64,000 nucleotides of DNA from NCBI GenBank assembly GCA_014218235.1, contig CM024766.1, positions 74,141,207 to 74,205,206 of the forward strand, read 5' to 3'. How positions within the stretch are numbered: position 1 is the first letter of the stretch; every line of letters begins with the position of its first letter. The notes beneath the pieces are model-generated. The model was not told the origin of the DNA and searched no databases. It saw only the letters and a program-made list of their open reading frames with translations. This stretch comes from Colocasia esculenta (taxonomy: Eukaryota; Streptophyta; Magnoliopsida; Alismatales; Araceae). Below are positions 45,618 to 57,924 of this stretch, piece after piece. The translations under genes and the position numbers were made by a program.

Positions 45618-46169
45618 TCTTGAACTCTTAAATACAAGTTTATTGCTAGATTGATCTTTACATCTCTTGATCTCACAATCTTGCATGATACTTTGTACAC
45701 GTGTTACTACCGACGTTTTAATTGCATTGTATATGTGATGTTCATACCTTATAGCTTTTAAAATGTAAATACTTATATCATTGCTGGAATATGTAAATCC
45801 TACTAGGTGAGTGAGCTCATACCTGCTCTCTTTAACATTTCAGGTAGTGAAGGTAAAGCTAAATGATGGGACTTGTGCGCCGAGCGTGGAGTACACTTAG
45901 AGAGTCCATTCCTATTTTTATTTAGATGGGTCATGAATGTAAATTTTCCCCTTTCTTTGAGAGATAGATAGATTGGTGAGCAAGGAGTGTTTCATTTGAC
46001 ATTGGAGGTTGTAATATTCGTTTTGATAAATAAAAGAAGAAAATTTGATTATTGCATTGTGGGCCCTATTTATAAAAGTTATTGGTCTATAGCTTCTGAA
46101 TGCTTGCTTGTTCGTCACGTCTCCCAATTTATTCCACTGCTAAAATAAAATTGGGGGCGTGACAGACCT

Positions 46170-46341
46170 CGTACTTGGGAATGTGAGAACACCAAGTACC
46201 CTAAGTAGGACACGTGCCAGTCACATGATATCTTGCATAGATAGCATCATAAGGCATTCATGATAAAAGGCAATCATATACTTTAATTTTCAACAACAAT
46301 TGATGTTATAACATGAAGCAATCGATGTTTAGATTGGTCAA
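46170..46341 (-). repeat. S1 3' LTR, middle part
   Basis: It lies between the right GACCT of G and the L7 insertion. It carries the same kind of text (GATGTTATAACATGAAGCAATCGATG) as the start of the next S1 piece at 49552, which supports continuity. Confidence 0.6.
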
Positions 46342-48037
46342 TGTAACGGCCCTAGATATTCATACCCAATAGGGGTCCATATCCAAATCCATCTCCCGCG
46401 AACGGACTGAAGTCTTGCAAGGGATATCTCACACACGTGTCAAGGAAGAATATAAAAGACAAACCACAACAGTAAGAGACACAAGGAAGTACATGTGTTC
46501 ATATCTGCATTTAACAATTTACAATTGTCCCATCACATTATTACATGTCCAAATTAAGAAGAGTACAACTACCTGGGGCATACCCCGAGGGAGCACAAGC
46601 TCACACAACCCTACTAACACTACTGCTGGTGGTACAAGTCTGTCATAACGTCTTCGCAATCCACACCAATGGTAAACCCTAAAAAGAACTGTAAGGGAGT
46701 GAGCCTCAACAAGTCACTGGCTCAGTAGGGGACCACCCAAAACAACACACAACACGGGAGGACCTCAACCCCAATGGGTCTCACTGGCAACACCGGTAGC
46801 CAAACCATATCATGCTTACCGCAAAGCGTAATTATATCAATTCACACAAATCCCGAAAAGAAGAAGAGACAGCAGATCTAGCACCACGCTACTAGTCTGC
46901 CCAATAACTACAAAGCCTAGGCCATAATCCTCACAGGCACACCACCTCAACAGCTGGTCGCCTAAGCTGCACACAGGCAAACTGTTGTCTAAGCTATTAG
47001 CTTCACTGGCAAGCCTCCAACACATGGGTAACAAGACTGCTAACCAAGAGCTAATCCTTCATACCCTTAAACCACGATGTATCGAATACCACACTTAAGT
47101 AACAGGACTAGCTACCACGATGCCAATCCATCATACACTAAACCTTATTCAGAAACTTACCCAAGGAAGGGTAAAACACAACAAGTGGAAGGTCTCACCG
47201 CATGACCTCCACTTTACCACCTGAAAAGGCTAGTACTCAGCATACTAAGAGAAACCAGTACCCACAAAGGGTACAAGTACCTACCACCACGAGGTACCAC
47301 CATTTAAACACAAACACAACTGTGCCACCACCAGGGCACACCACAACCAGTCAAACCACAACCAGTGAGTCTCTGCTCACCTACCACAACGTCAACCGTG
47401 CCAACACCATGGCACACCTCGACGGGTAAAACCACAACTAACACACGCTACAATCGGTAGCAAAGCACGAGCTAGAAAGTACGATGCCACCACATAGGAC
47501 ATACTACTGGTTCATGACGCCAGTATCCAACCTGGACAACACAACACAAGAACTACCTCTCAGTCTCGCAGTCACGAACGTAAGGTCCAACTGATGCTCC
47601 ACAACACAAGTAAGGCCAAGGAATTGTGCAGACCAACCAAACCACCATAACCTACAGGTCACACACCCTGCAGGCCCATGCCTGGCACCTTTAGAGACTC
47701 TGGCCTGAGCTCCCTAAAGTGAAGCACTGGTAACAGGACTAGCTGGAGCCCAGTACGGCTACTGGTGTCCGTAACCCCCAACCACGAGCGCACTACAAGT
47801 GACTAAACACAAACTCTCACGAGTCACTGTCCCACTGTCATCTTTCCCTCAGCTGGATGACAACTCTCCCCAAGAGCGAGGGTGTCCAGGAAGACGACGA
47901 GACCTCGACGGTACCACTGTACCGGGACAAGCCCCGAGCACGCATAGGTGCCTGGCTCACACAAAACCTGGGGCACCCAATTGAAGAGGCATTCCGAAAT
48001 AGGCGTCGGACCACCACACTCGGCAATGCACAAACCA

Positions 48038-48039
<2 letters not shown>

Positions 48040-48087
<48 letters not shown>
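48040..48087. repeat. (TA)n microsatellite
   Basis: About 23 TA units lie inside L7. The length is likely to vary between individuals. Confidence 0.9.
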
Positions 48088-48654
48088 TTACATATTCTTC
48101 ATTACAAACCACGGCACAAGTGTCAGGAATAGCTTGTCCCCAGTCACCCTGTGACCTACAAGCTACCCCACAACAACACAGATGTAAACCACGATAACTA
48201 ATCATAAGCTGGCATGTCATTGGTCATTACGTAACCTCCTTGCCACATACATACAATATACACTATTTATACACTAACTCTTAACCTTACTTACATTATA
48301 CTACTTAAACCATCTCTATTAATCTATAAAAGACGTCACAAGACTGAGGCTAGGTTCACACTGGAACCATCATTGCCCAACCTTCATGACACTATGTGCC
48401 ATGCACATACTCACACCACGAAAACACCACACCAACTACGTAAACTACTCACTAACCATGTGGGCAACACACTTACAGAGCGCTATGGGTGCCAATGCAC
48501 CACTTATCAATCCATACACGAAAACACTGATATTCGGATAACCAAATCTCCAAAACCATGCAAAATAGAACCCTCGGCTGTGATCGCGACATGGGATTCA
48601 GTTGCATTCAGGTCGCAACACCTCGATATATCGTGATAGGAAATGCTAACGCGA

Positions 48655-48686
48655 CGCGACAGCCTGTCGCGACCTAGTCGCGACAG
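48655..48686. repeat. Overlapping TCGCGAC palindromes in L7
   Basis: CGCGACAG and CTGTCGCG pair around one base (48655-48671). The second arm, as CTGTCGCGAC, pairs again with GTCGCGACAG around CTA (48664-48686). The middle segment can therefore pair either way. Confidence 0.8.
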
Positions 48687-49551
48687 GAGAGGCTACCGCC
48701 TTCATGTCGCGACATCCTATTGTGCTGCATTAGAAAAACCTAACACGACGGGTCGGCCTGTCGCGACCTGGTCACGACAACCGGGTCTGTCGCCTTCGCA
48801 GGCAAAAACCCTAATCCGGAAACCCTCTCCGGAGTTTCCATGAAAACCACCCCACACGATGTTTCAACCCGGTTTTCATGCTCATTTCACCTCCTAGACA
48901 TGATATCTACTATTTTTAAAGCGGTAAACAAACCAACATGCAATCCACGTAACAAATCAAGGTAGAACTCTGTACCTTCATGAAGAACGCGCAAACCGGC
49001 TACGGCACAATGTCTCCCCCGCTCCATGCGATGTCCTCGCGTCGAACACCACTCCGGAATGCCGAATCGCTCAGAGAAGCCGCCGCAGCTCCCCTCTGGT
49101 CGAGCAGAGCTTGTGAAAGCTCTGTTCGACCAACCTTCTTAAAAACCACACAGAAGTTGGGAACGCGATGTACCTCCCCGTCGCAATCTTGTCGTGACAG
49201 ACTAGGGCGTCGCCTTCCCATTCCCGACGTCAGCAGGCCACCCCAGCGTGCAACACGCGGCGCACATGCAGACGTTGACCCAAAACAACGGCAACCAGAA
49301 CGCGACCCCCACTGCCGTCGCGTTTAGAACGCGACCTACACCCCCGTCGGGTTCACATCCAGTGAACCAATGGGCACTACGGGCTTAACCTGTCAACCCA
49401 CTATGCCCCACACAACGCGCGGAAACCACAACCAAGACCCAATGACCCCATATTGGTCATGAGCACCACACCAAAACTAGTAAATGCGGATCCGAACTAC
49501 CACTAAACAACGATCCACGAAGATCCGAAAAATGTGCTACGTTACAGTCAG

Positions 49552-50464
49552 CAATCGATATTTGATCGACTGTCAAGTTATAACATGAATATACAAAGTT
49601 TCAACACTTTGACTGACCAAGTGTAAATTGTGACATCCGAAGTCAAGGTGCTTCAGATGGCAGAGATAGAATGTGAATATATGAAGTGCCATAGCTTCAA
49701 TTGCAGGGTTTAAATGTGAACATCCGAAGTCATAGAGCTTCGGATGATAGAGACCAAAATAGAAATATACGAAGTTCATGGCTTCGACTGACCAAGTATA
49801 AAAGTGAACATCCGAAGTCACACTGTCAAAATGGTCTTCATCGGTCGAAGTGACTTCGTCATATCTAAAGTTAGTGTTGAATTTAGTCCTAATCAGTCAA
49901 AGTGACTTCGTCATATCTGAAGCTTAGCTTTGTATATGACAAACTTCCACTTCGTCATATCCAAAGTCCAGCTTCGTATATGACGAAGTTCTGCTTCGAC
50001 TGACATAGAACAAATTTGAACATCCGAAGGCACAAAGATAAAATAATCATGACTGGTCGAAGTAACTTTGTCACATATGAAGCTTAGCTTCATATATGAT
50101 GAAGTTCCACTTCGTCATATTCGAAGTCTAGCTTCCTATATGACGAAATTCTGCTTCGACTGACTACAACCAAGACTATACATTGGATGTTTGTGCTTCG
50201 GCTGATTATGACCAAAAGTGAACATCCAATGTTCATTTAAGCATGATTTCAAAGTGGCTAGTCAATTTATGAACTATAAACATGAATCAAATGAATTGCA
50301 GCATGAAGGCACTTAAGTTTATCAACAAACCAATGATGTTATGACGACAAAAAGATGAGCCATGATTATGTCAGCATCAAAACATATCAAATCAATCATC
50401 ATCAAATCAAATCAATCATCATCAAAATAATAATTATGGTAATTCATATAACCATAGCTCAACA
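49552..50464 (-). repeat. S1 3' LTR, U3 part
   Basis: The minus strand begins TGTTGAGCTATGG at 50464, immediately after a polypurine tract. From 50230 to 49552 it is filled with CGAAGT/ACTTCG words in both orientations, often as ATCCGAAG or CTTCGTCATAT. A perfect 9-bp hairpin (CATCCGAAG arm, 8-base loop) is at 49721-49746. The array occupies the same U3 position as the AACGATTTG arrays of S2 and S3. Confidence 0.7.
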
Positions 50465-50996
50465 TTCTCCCCATTTTTGATGATGACAAAACATACTCAA
50501 GCAATCTCAGCAGGCTAAAAGTTCTCCCCCTTTTTGACAACAGCAAAAAGATAAACCTCCCCTTTAATCAAGGACTGATATAGTCACGCTCATGGCAAAA
50601 CATTCTCCCCCTGAGATGGGACACAGATGTGATAGCAAAGAACATCAAGAAGTGGAGATCAAAGTATGAGTGACATGAAAATAAGGAGGGGAATTGGGAG
50701 ATGGATGTATCAGAATCTATGAGATCTTTAGATATTAGATTATGAGAGATAAATTATTGTGTCCTGTGATTATGCAACAAAGTTTAAGAACAAAGATACA
50801 TTCAATTCACATCATATGTCAAGGGTTTAATAATCTGAATGCATTTAAAAAGATGAAGCAAATGTGATTAAAGGTGACCTATATGAGTTGACAATAGTGT
50901 GTATCACATGAGTTTAGTAGCTAAAAATTTAACATAATGTAGAATAATAACTCTAAACCCAATTATCATGAACTTCATCTAGGTCAATGCACATGC
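50465..50996 (-). other. S1 internal 3' region, cut by S3
   Basis: Three reverse-oriented polypurine tracts are seen as CTCCCC runs (50465-50478, about 50522-50536, about 50604-50613). The first directly adjoins the LTR. The remainder is AT-rich without a coding frame, as in the 3' tails of S2. S3 begins at 50997, so the rest of S1 lies beyond the window's right edge. Confidence 0.65.
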
Positions 50997-53003
50997 TGAT
51001 GATCAGTCTATCTCCATGTAATTTAAATAAATTACACATCTATTTTGGTGATTAACAAAACTATGATAAAGGTTACTAACACATTTTCTATGAAGTCTAA
51101 GCACATGAAATAAAACAAGGGAAAACAAACCAATCAAGTAAGTATTCATCACACTACATCAATGTAAGTTCAAAGCATCAATATTTGTCCAAGTACACAT
51201 CGATTTCCACCATAGGTCATAACGATTTCTATAGAGATATATAACGGTTTCCTTAGTTTCATAACGATTTCATACTCATAAGGATTCGCTATGTGTTTTT
51301 AATGATTTGTTAAGTGATCGCAACAACTTGCCCTCACAACGATTCGTTAAGTGGTTCGTAACTATTTGCTCTTGTAATGATTTCTTTAGTCATCGTAACG
51401 ATTTGCTCTTGTAACGATTTCTTTAGCCATCGTAACGATTTGCTCTCGTAACGATTTCTTTAGTCATCATAATGATTTGCTCTCGTAACGATTTCTTTAG
51501 TCATCGTAATGACTTGTTTTCATAACGATTCATTAAGTAATTCACAACGATTTATACATCGATTTACTCATAACGTCATAACGATTTGTATATCAATTTG
51601 TTCAGAACATCACAACGATTTGTATATCGATTTGTTCATAACATCACAACGATTTGTATATCGATTTGTTCATAACATCACAATGATTTGTATATCGATT
51701 TGTTCATAACATCACAACGATTTGTATATCGATTTGATCACAACATCACAACGATTTGTACATCGACTTACTTATAACGTCATAACGATTTGTATATCGA
51801 TTTGTTTATAACTTCATAACGATTTGACTACTAATACATATAACGATTTATATATGCATCTTATTACTTATGAAGGCACAACAATATCATAAATCACGTG
51901 TATAACGATTTCATGGAAAACAACAATTCGATTTTCGAGTAAATTTTTGAATTCATTGAAAAGTCAAAATCTTCACGTATATCTTTTTGACAGTCATGCA
52001 TTTATTATGATAGTACGCATCACTGCATGCATGCAGACAATATCTTCCATTATCGTATCTTCTCTGTGAACATCTTTTAGAACAACAAAATGACATTACT
52101 ATTTTGATGAACTTTCGTTCTGACGTTGACTGACAACAAGAAACAGCTTAGCTGTCTATTGTTCAAGCTTTAAATATTGCAGGTCTCTGACAGCATCTGT
52201 CATACAACGTTGGACAAAATAGAAGCCAAGGAAGACTACAGAAGATCCTCTCTCTCTTTGCGTGCATGAAAAGATAAAGGACTGTTGACTGGAAGCTTCC
52301 AAGTGTCAAGCAGTCTAACGTACACTTATGCATAAAGACAACGGGCACTTCAACGTTCGAATTTCAAAAGATGATATATATTTAAAGGTAGTAGAGCTGT
52401 TAGACAATACGAAGTTTTCAACGCCTTCAACATTTTGCAAGCTTTTCTGAGAGCCAAGCAAAAACTCCTGTTAGTCTTACCTCTTGCTCTCTGTGCCAAG
52501 TTTAGATCTGTGTGAGAGCTTTTTGGTCTGAGAAGAGTCCTTGACTGTAGATCTCTTCTTCTTCTGAGTCCTTGCTTCAGATCAAGCAGTGTTCTATAAG
52601 CTTGATCTAGGGGCATCATCTCTTTAATCACATTCTCTTTTGTTGTTCCCTTCTGTTGTGAAGGAAGACCTGGTGGGGTATCCAGGGTGTTGTTCCCTTC
52701 GGGTGAAGGAAGACCAGCTAGGGTGCTGGGTGCTGTAGTGTCCTTAAGGGGGACTGTACCCTTGTTAGTGAAATCCTAAGATATTGCTCAGGGACTAGAC
52801 GTAGGACTCCTAAGGAGAGGAGATCCGAACCAGGATAATTCTTTATGTCGTGTGATTGCTTTTGTGTGTTTGATCTTTCGATTCACTAACACTAGCAATT
52901 TGCAAAGTGTGTTTTGTGTGATTGTTTTGTGAACAGGTTTTGAGTGTTAAATAATTTTTAAGAATCCCATTCACCCCCCTCTGGGCTTGCTAGCTGGGCA
53001 ACA
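50997..53003 (+). repeat. 5' LTR of S3, 2007 bp
   Basis: It begins TGATGATCAGTC and ends GGGCAACA. From about 51190 to 51900 it is an array of CGATTTG words, including a 37-bp tandem unit (four copies ending TTTCTTTAG) and a 34-bp unit built on ACGATTTGTATATCGATTTG (about five copies). A TATA-like GATATATATTTAAAGG is at about 52373. The U5 side has the conserved stem-loop (52798-52840) and CATTCACCCCCCTCTGGG at 52968-52985. Confidence 0.92.
52796..52840 (+). promoter_or_regulatory. Conserved LTR stem-loop motif, S3 copy
   Basis: AGACGTAGGA is followed by stem CTCC, loop TAA and stem GGAG, then AGGAGATCCGAACCAGGATAATT. About 100 bases upstream (TGTAGTGTCCTTAAGGGGGA and following) are also nearly identical between S3 and S2, although the rest of the LTRs differ strongly. 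Confidence 0.55.
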
Positions 53004-53005
53004 AG

Positions 53006-53017
53006 TGGTATTAGAGC
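53006..53017 (+). promoter_or_regulatory. Primer binding site of S3
   Basis: TGGTATTAGAGC has one C-to-T difference from the tRNA-Met complement and lies two bases after the LTR. Confidence 0.88.
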
Positions 53018-53068
53018 TAGTCTCTTTGACAAAGAAGAAGATCCAACGATCTGAAGAGAAAAGATCAA

Positions 53069-54850
53069 ATGGCAGCCCAAGGTCACTCAGAAGGTCAGTC
53101 AGTCAACAGGCCACCGCTATTCGACGGAGAAGATTACACCTACTGGAAAACATGAATGGAATACTTCCTACAAGGATTCGATTTCCAAATATGGTCCATA
53201 GTAGAAGAAGGCGATCTAGTTGTTCTAAACAACAGAGACAACTGGGCATAAGATGATAGAAAGAAGATTTCTCTCAACTGCAAAGCCAAAAGCATTTTGT
53301 GTTGTGCCCTTAGTAAAAAGGAATTCAACCGTGTATCTGCCTTCAAATCTGCCATGGAAATGTGGGAAAAACTCAGGATCACTTATGAAGGCACCGACAA
53401 AGTCAAGGAAACCAGGATAGACATTCTGGTGACACAATATGAAAGGTTTCAGATGCAGCCAGGAGAATCTATAACCCAAATGTTCAACAGATTTATAGAC
53501 ATCACCAACGGGATAGCAGGATTAGGAAAAATCTATGAGATGGGAGACATGGTAAGGAAAATTCTTAGATCCCTACCATCTTCTTGGACTCCAAAGGTAA
53601 CAGCTATAGAAGAAGCCAATGACTTGAAAAGGATGTCATTAGAAAAGCTCATTGGGTCCCTCATGGCCCATGAGATAAACATGGAGAGATTAGGAGAATC
53701 ATCCACTAGAAAGAAGAACACAAATGCCCTCAAAGCAGCAGAAGGTAGCTCTGATGAACAATCAGAAGATGAAGCCAGTAGTTAAGACAGTGAAGATGAA
53801 GAAGCAATGCTGTCTAGAAGACTACAATGGATATTGGCCAAGAAAAAGAAGTATCAATCTGGAAGACGATACTTCAAAAAGGGAAAGGATTTCAAGAAAC
53901 CTGAAGCAAAGGACATAAAGAAGAATGAACCAATTTGTTATGAGTGTAAGAAGACAGGACACATCAAGGCAGAGTGTCCAAAGCTCAAGAAATCAGAATT
54001 CAGAAAGAAGGACAGTTCAAGAAAATTCAGAAGATATAAGAAGAAAGCCATGGCAGCAGCTTGGGACAATAGCAGTGACTCGGATAGCGAGTCAAGCTCA
54101 AACAGTGAGGAAGAAGAAAAGGCTAACTTAGCCTTCATGGCAGACATCGCAGAAAAGGTAACCTCTGACTCATCCTTTGATTCTTGTAATGATTCTGATT
54201 CAGATAACATAGAAGATGCTTTTAATGAACTGTATGATAAATATAGAAAAGTATCTAAATTATTAAAATATAGTAAGAAAATTGTTGCAGGTCTAGAAAA
54301 TACCAATTCAGATTTAAAATCAGAAAATGAGCAACTAGAGAAGCAAGTTAGTGAACTTAAAAGAAGAAATGAGTTGCTATGTGAAAATCTAAAAGATAAA
54401 AATACACAAATAACAAAATTAGAAAAATAAGAATGTTCAGACGAATTAAAAAGGGAAATCAAAAGACTAATAGAAGAAAATGATAAACTATCAAGTACGC
54501 TAGAAAAATATACTAATGGTAAAAATTCCTTAATACTAAGAGGAGCTAGAAGATTAGGTAAAAAGAAGAATGGATTAGATTACATTCCACCAGATAATGA
54601 AGATACAACAATATACCCTAAAACATATCCAACTCCAAAATTCGTACATGTACAAGATATAGCATATAAATCAAACTTTAAATATACTCCATATGAAAAA
54701 GTAACTAAAATAACATGTTGTAGTCATTGCAACAAGCTAGGTCACAATAAAATAACATGTCCAACTAAACATAAAAGATGGATAATCAAAAGAAAAACTG
54801 ATGACATTAACCAATCAGGAACCAAAAGAACTTGGGTACCTAAAACTTGA
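53069..54850 (+). pseudogene. Gag of S3
   Basis: A single frame runs from ATG 53069 to the TGA at 54848-54850 (594 codons). It is interrupted by stops near 53153 (TGA), 53249 (TAA), 53783 (TAA) and 54428 (TAA). Domains in order: N-terminal GEDYTYWK segment, UBN2-type gag domain (CCALSKKEFNRVSAFKSAME region), zinc knuckle CYECKKTGHIKAEC near 53940, acidic Ser-rich stretch, long coiled coil (about 54210-54510), and a second Cys/His motif CCSHCNKLGHNKITC near 54720 followed by TKRTWVPKT. Gag would assemble the particle. It is clearly related to the two S2 gags and keeps the zinc knuckle that the first S2 unit lost. Confidence 0.88.
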
Positions 54851-57800
54851 TGTTTTCATTTCAGGAAAAACCTCGAGCATCCAAGTGGTACTTGGACAGT
54901 GGATGCTTAAAGCATATGTCAAGAACCAGATGGTTGTTTACCCATTTAGAAGCTGAAGAAGGCACAGTCACCTATGGAGATAATGGAAAAGGGACTATGA
55001 TAGGCAGTGGATCAGTGAGCAGCAAAGGCAAGACAGTAATTGAAGATGTTCTGTGTGTAAAAGGCCTGAAACACAACCTTATCAGTGTTAGCCAATTATG
55101 CGACCAAGGACAACAGATCAGATTTCAAGAATCCAAATGCAGTATTATGAAGAATGGAGAGGTGATTTTTGAAGCCAACAGAGAAAAGAATTTGTACGTA
55201 CTTTACCTTGAATAGCTGAAAGATCAAGACATTTGTTTAGCAGCCAGGAAAGAGCAGTCAACTGAGCTGTGGCACAGAAGATTGGGCCACTGCAGTCTAG
55301 ATGGCATGAGAAAGCTGATCAAGAAAAACCTGGTGGAAGGTCTGCCAAAGGTCAGCACAAGAATGGACGGTGTCTGTGGACCATGTGCAAAAGGAAAGCA
55401 CACTAAGTCATCCTTTAAGTCAAAGACTGTGGTAACAACCTCCAAACCCTTAGAACTCCTTCATATGGATTTATTTGGGCCAATGAGGACCACAAGTCTT
55501 GGAGGAAAGAATTTTGGATTCGTTATAGTAGATGACTATTCAAGATTCACATGGGTATCCTTTCTGGAACACAAAGATGATACATTTGATAGCTTTGTAA
55601 GATTCAGCAAAAAGGTTCAGAATGATAAGAAGTTAAACATTATTGGAATCAGGTCAGATCATGGAGGAGAATTTCAAAATGATTAATTCGCAAAATTCTG
55701 TGATGACTAAGGAATAGAGCACAATTTCTCAGCACCAAGGACACCACAGCAGAATGGAGTTGCTGAGAGAAAGAACATGACTTTATTGGACATGGCAAGA
55801 ACAATGTTATCAGAATATGATCTGCCAAGATATTTTTGGGCTGTAGCAGTCAACACAGCAAGTTATATCATCAATAGAGTAATGATCAGGTCTATCTTGA
55901 AAAAGACTGCGTATGAATTGTTCAAGGGAAAGAAGCCCAAGATCAGTCACTTCAAGACATTCAGATGTCTATGCTTCATCCACAACAACGAAAAAAGAGA
56001 CATTGGTAAGTTAGATGCCAAATCAGATGAAGGCATCTTCATGGGGTATGCTTCTAAACCAAAAGGATATAGAGTGTTCAATAAACGTACTTTATTGATT
56101 GAGCAGTCAGTACATGTTATTTTTGATGAAACTAGCCCTTTCTTAAGAATGGAAGAAGATAGTGATAATGATGATGCAGATGAATTGTCCAAGAAATTAA
56201 AGAATACATCAATTGAAGATAAGAAAGATCCACCTCTGGAAGATCTCCAACAAAGGGATATTTCTCATCAAAATCTTCCAAAAGAGTGGAGATACAAGAA
56301 AGATTACCCTCCTGAAAACATCATTGGTGATCCATCTGTAGGGGTAAGAACAAGAGGTAACATAATTCCATGTGATTATTTAGCTTTTGTTACTCAAATA
56401 GAGCCTAGGACAGTCAATGAAGCCATCACTGATGAATCTTAGATTTTAGCCACGCAAGATGAACTGAATTAGTTCAAGAGAAACTAGGTTTGGTCACTTG
56501 TTCCTAGACCATCAGATCATCCAGTGATTGGCACCAAATGGGTGTTCAGAAATAAATTGGATGAAGCTGGTGTGATCATAAGAAACAAGGCCAGATTGGT
56601 AGCTCAAGGATATTCCCAAGAGGAAGGCATAGATTTCGATGAAACCTATGCGCCTGTGGCTAGACTTGAGGCTATTAGAATCCTACTTGCATATGCATCT
56701 GCACTAGATGTGAAATTATTTCAAATGGATGTAAAGTTTGCATTTCTTAATGGTTTTATTAAGGAGGAAGTTTATGTAGAACAACCTCCAGGCTTTGATG
56801 ACACTGAATTTCCAAATCATGTTTTTAAATTACACAAAGCTTTATATGGTTTAAAACAAGCACCTAGGGCCCGGTATGAAAGGCTTAGCTCTTTTCTATT
56901 AAACCATGGTTTTATCAGAGGTCAAGTAGATAGTACTCTGTTCATCAAATCCAAAATCAAACATATATTGCTTGTTCAAATTTATGTTGATGACATAATA
57001 TTTGGTTCTATTGACGAATCTCTTTGCAAGTACTTTAAGAAGCTTATGTAGGGAGAGTTCGAGATGAGCATAATGGGAGAGCTCAACTACTTCCTTGGAT
57101 TGTAAATCAAACAAGGAAAGGAAGGGACTCACATCTGCCAAGCTAAGTACACCAATGAGCTCTTAATGAAGTTTGGATTTGATAATGCCAAGCCACTGTC
57201 AACACCTATGAGCACATCAATAAGAATGAACAGTGACAAAGATGGCAAGAATGTAGATCAAAAAACCTACCGAGGTATGATAGGATCCTTACTATACCTA
57301 ACTGCTAGTAGACCTGATATTTTATTTAGTGTATGCATGTGCGCTAGGTATCAGGCAGATCCTAGATAATCTCATCTAATTTCAGTAAAAAGAATTTTTA
57401 GATATTTATCTTGAACTCATGACTTAGGTGTTTGGTATCCTAAATCATGTGAAATTAACTTAGTAGGATACTCTGATGCTGACTACGCTGGATGAAAAAT
57501 AGATAGGAAAAGCACCAGTGATTGTTGTCAATTCCTTACAGGATGTCTGATATCATGGTCCTCCAAGAAACAAAACTCAGTAGCACTGTCAACAGCTGAA
57601 GCTGAGTACGTAACTGCTGGAAGTTGCTGTATACAACTCCTATGGATCAAACAACAACTTGAGGATTATGGGCTACATATCAAGACAATTCCACTGTTTT
57701 GTAACAACACCAGTGCTATAAATTTAACCAAGAATCTAGTACAACACTCAAGGACTAAACACATTGAGGTTAGATATTATTTCATTCGTGATCATGTAGC

Positions 57801-57924
57801 TAATGGTAATATAGATGTTTCATTTATTGATACAAACAATCAGTTAGCAGACATCTTCACAAAGGCCTTATATGAAGAGAGATTTACTTCTCTTAGAAGG
57901 GAATTAGGCATGTGTAAATTGTGA
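54850..57924 (+). pseudogene. Pol of S3: protease, integrase, RT, RNase H
   Basis: The frame starts at ATG 54850, overlapping the gag stop as TGATG in a different frame, and ends with TGA 57922-57924. Protease: WYLDSGCLKHM (DSG). GAG-pre-integrase: LWHRRLGH..CGPC. Integrase triad: HMDLFGP (D), RSDHGGEF (D), QQNGVAERKN (E). RT: DVKLFQMDVKFAFLNG and the catalytic IYVDDIIFGS near 56990. RNase H: GYSDADYAG (D), TAEAEYV (E), then FCNNTSAINL, where the usual Asp is Asn. About a dozen in-frame stops occur (for example 55213, 55684, 56440, 57049, 57368), most explicable as CAG, CAA or TGG decay; there is no frameshift. It would cut, copy and integrate the element, but this copy cannot. Confidence 0.9.

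Larger units (their letters stand above)
9545..46164 (+). mobile_element. Ty3/gypsy element G, gag-only, with nested insertions
   Basis: Long LTRs of 3776 bp (9545-13320) and 3774 bp net (41956-46164 minus a 435-bp insertion) flank a Met-type primer site at 13324, a gag, and a polypurine tract ending at 41955. Target duplications are GACCT on both sides. Taking out the S2 insertion leaves only about 1.5 kb of internal DNA, enough for gag and zinc knuckles and nothing else. No protease, RT, RNase H or integrase motifs remain, so G was probably a non-autonomous element when it moved. Its gag resembles that of the Tekay/Del group. Confidence 0.9.
41956..46164 (+). repeat. 3' LTR of element G (with a 430-bp LTR inserted)
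   Basis: It matches 9545-13320 from TGTAGCATC to GGGGGCGTGACA and is followed by GACCT (46165-46169). The TATA box is at 42590-42597 and the GGCGAC hairpins at about 43556-43618. L6 interrupts it at 45188-45617. Confidence 0.92.
46342..49546 (-). mobile_element. L7: solo gypsy-type LTR, about 3.2 kb
   Basis: The plus strand begins TGTAACGGCCC and ends CTACGTTACA. The beginning resembles the internal end of the Tekay-like LTR at 2524 (TGTAACGACCC), which suggests the same lineage in minus orientation. The flanks are GTCAA (46337-46341) and GTCAG (49547-49551), a 4-of-5 match for a target duplication, and similar S1 text lies on both sides. No coding frame, primer site or second LTR copy is visible. 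Clusters of TCGCGAC/CTGTCGC palindromes lie at 48650-48800 and about 49185-49345. Confidence 0.65.

Noticed and set aside
47957..48220. Short ORFs across the TA repeat
   Set aside because: They are artefacts of the (TA)n tract coding Tyr-Ile repeats.
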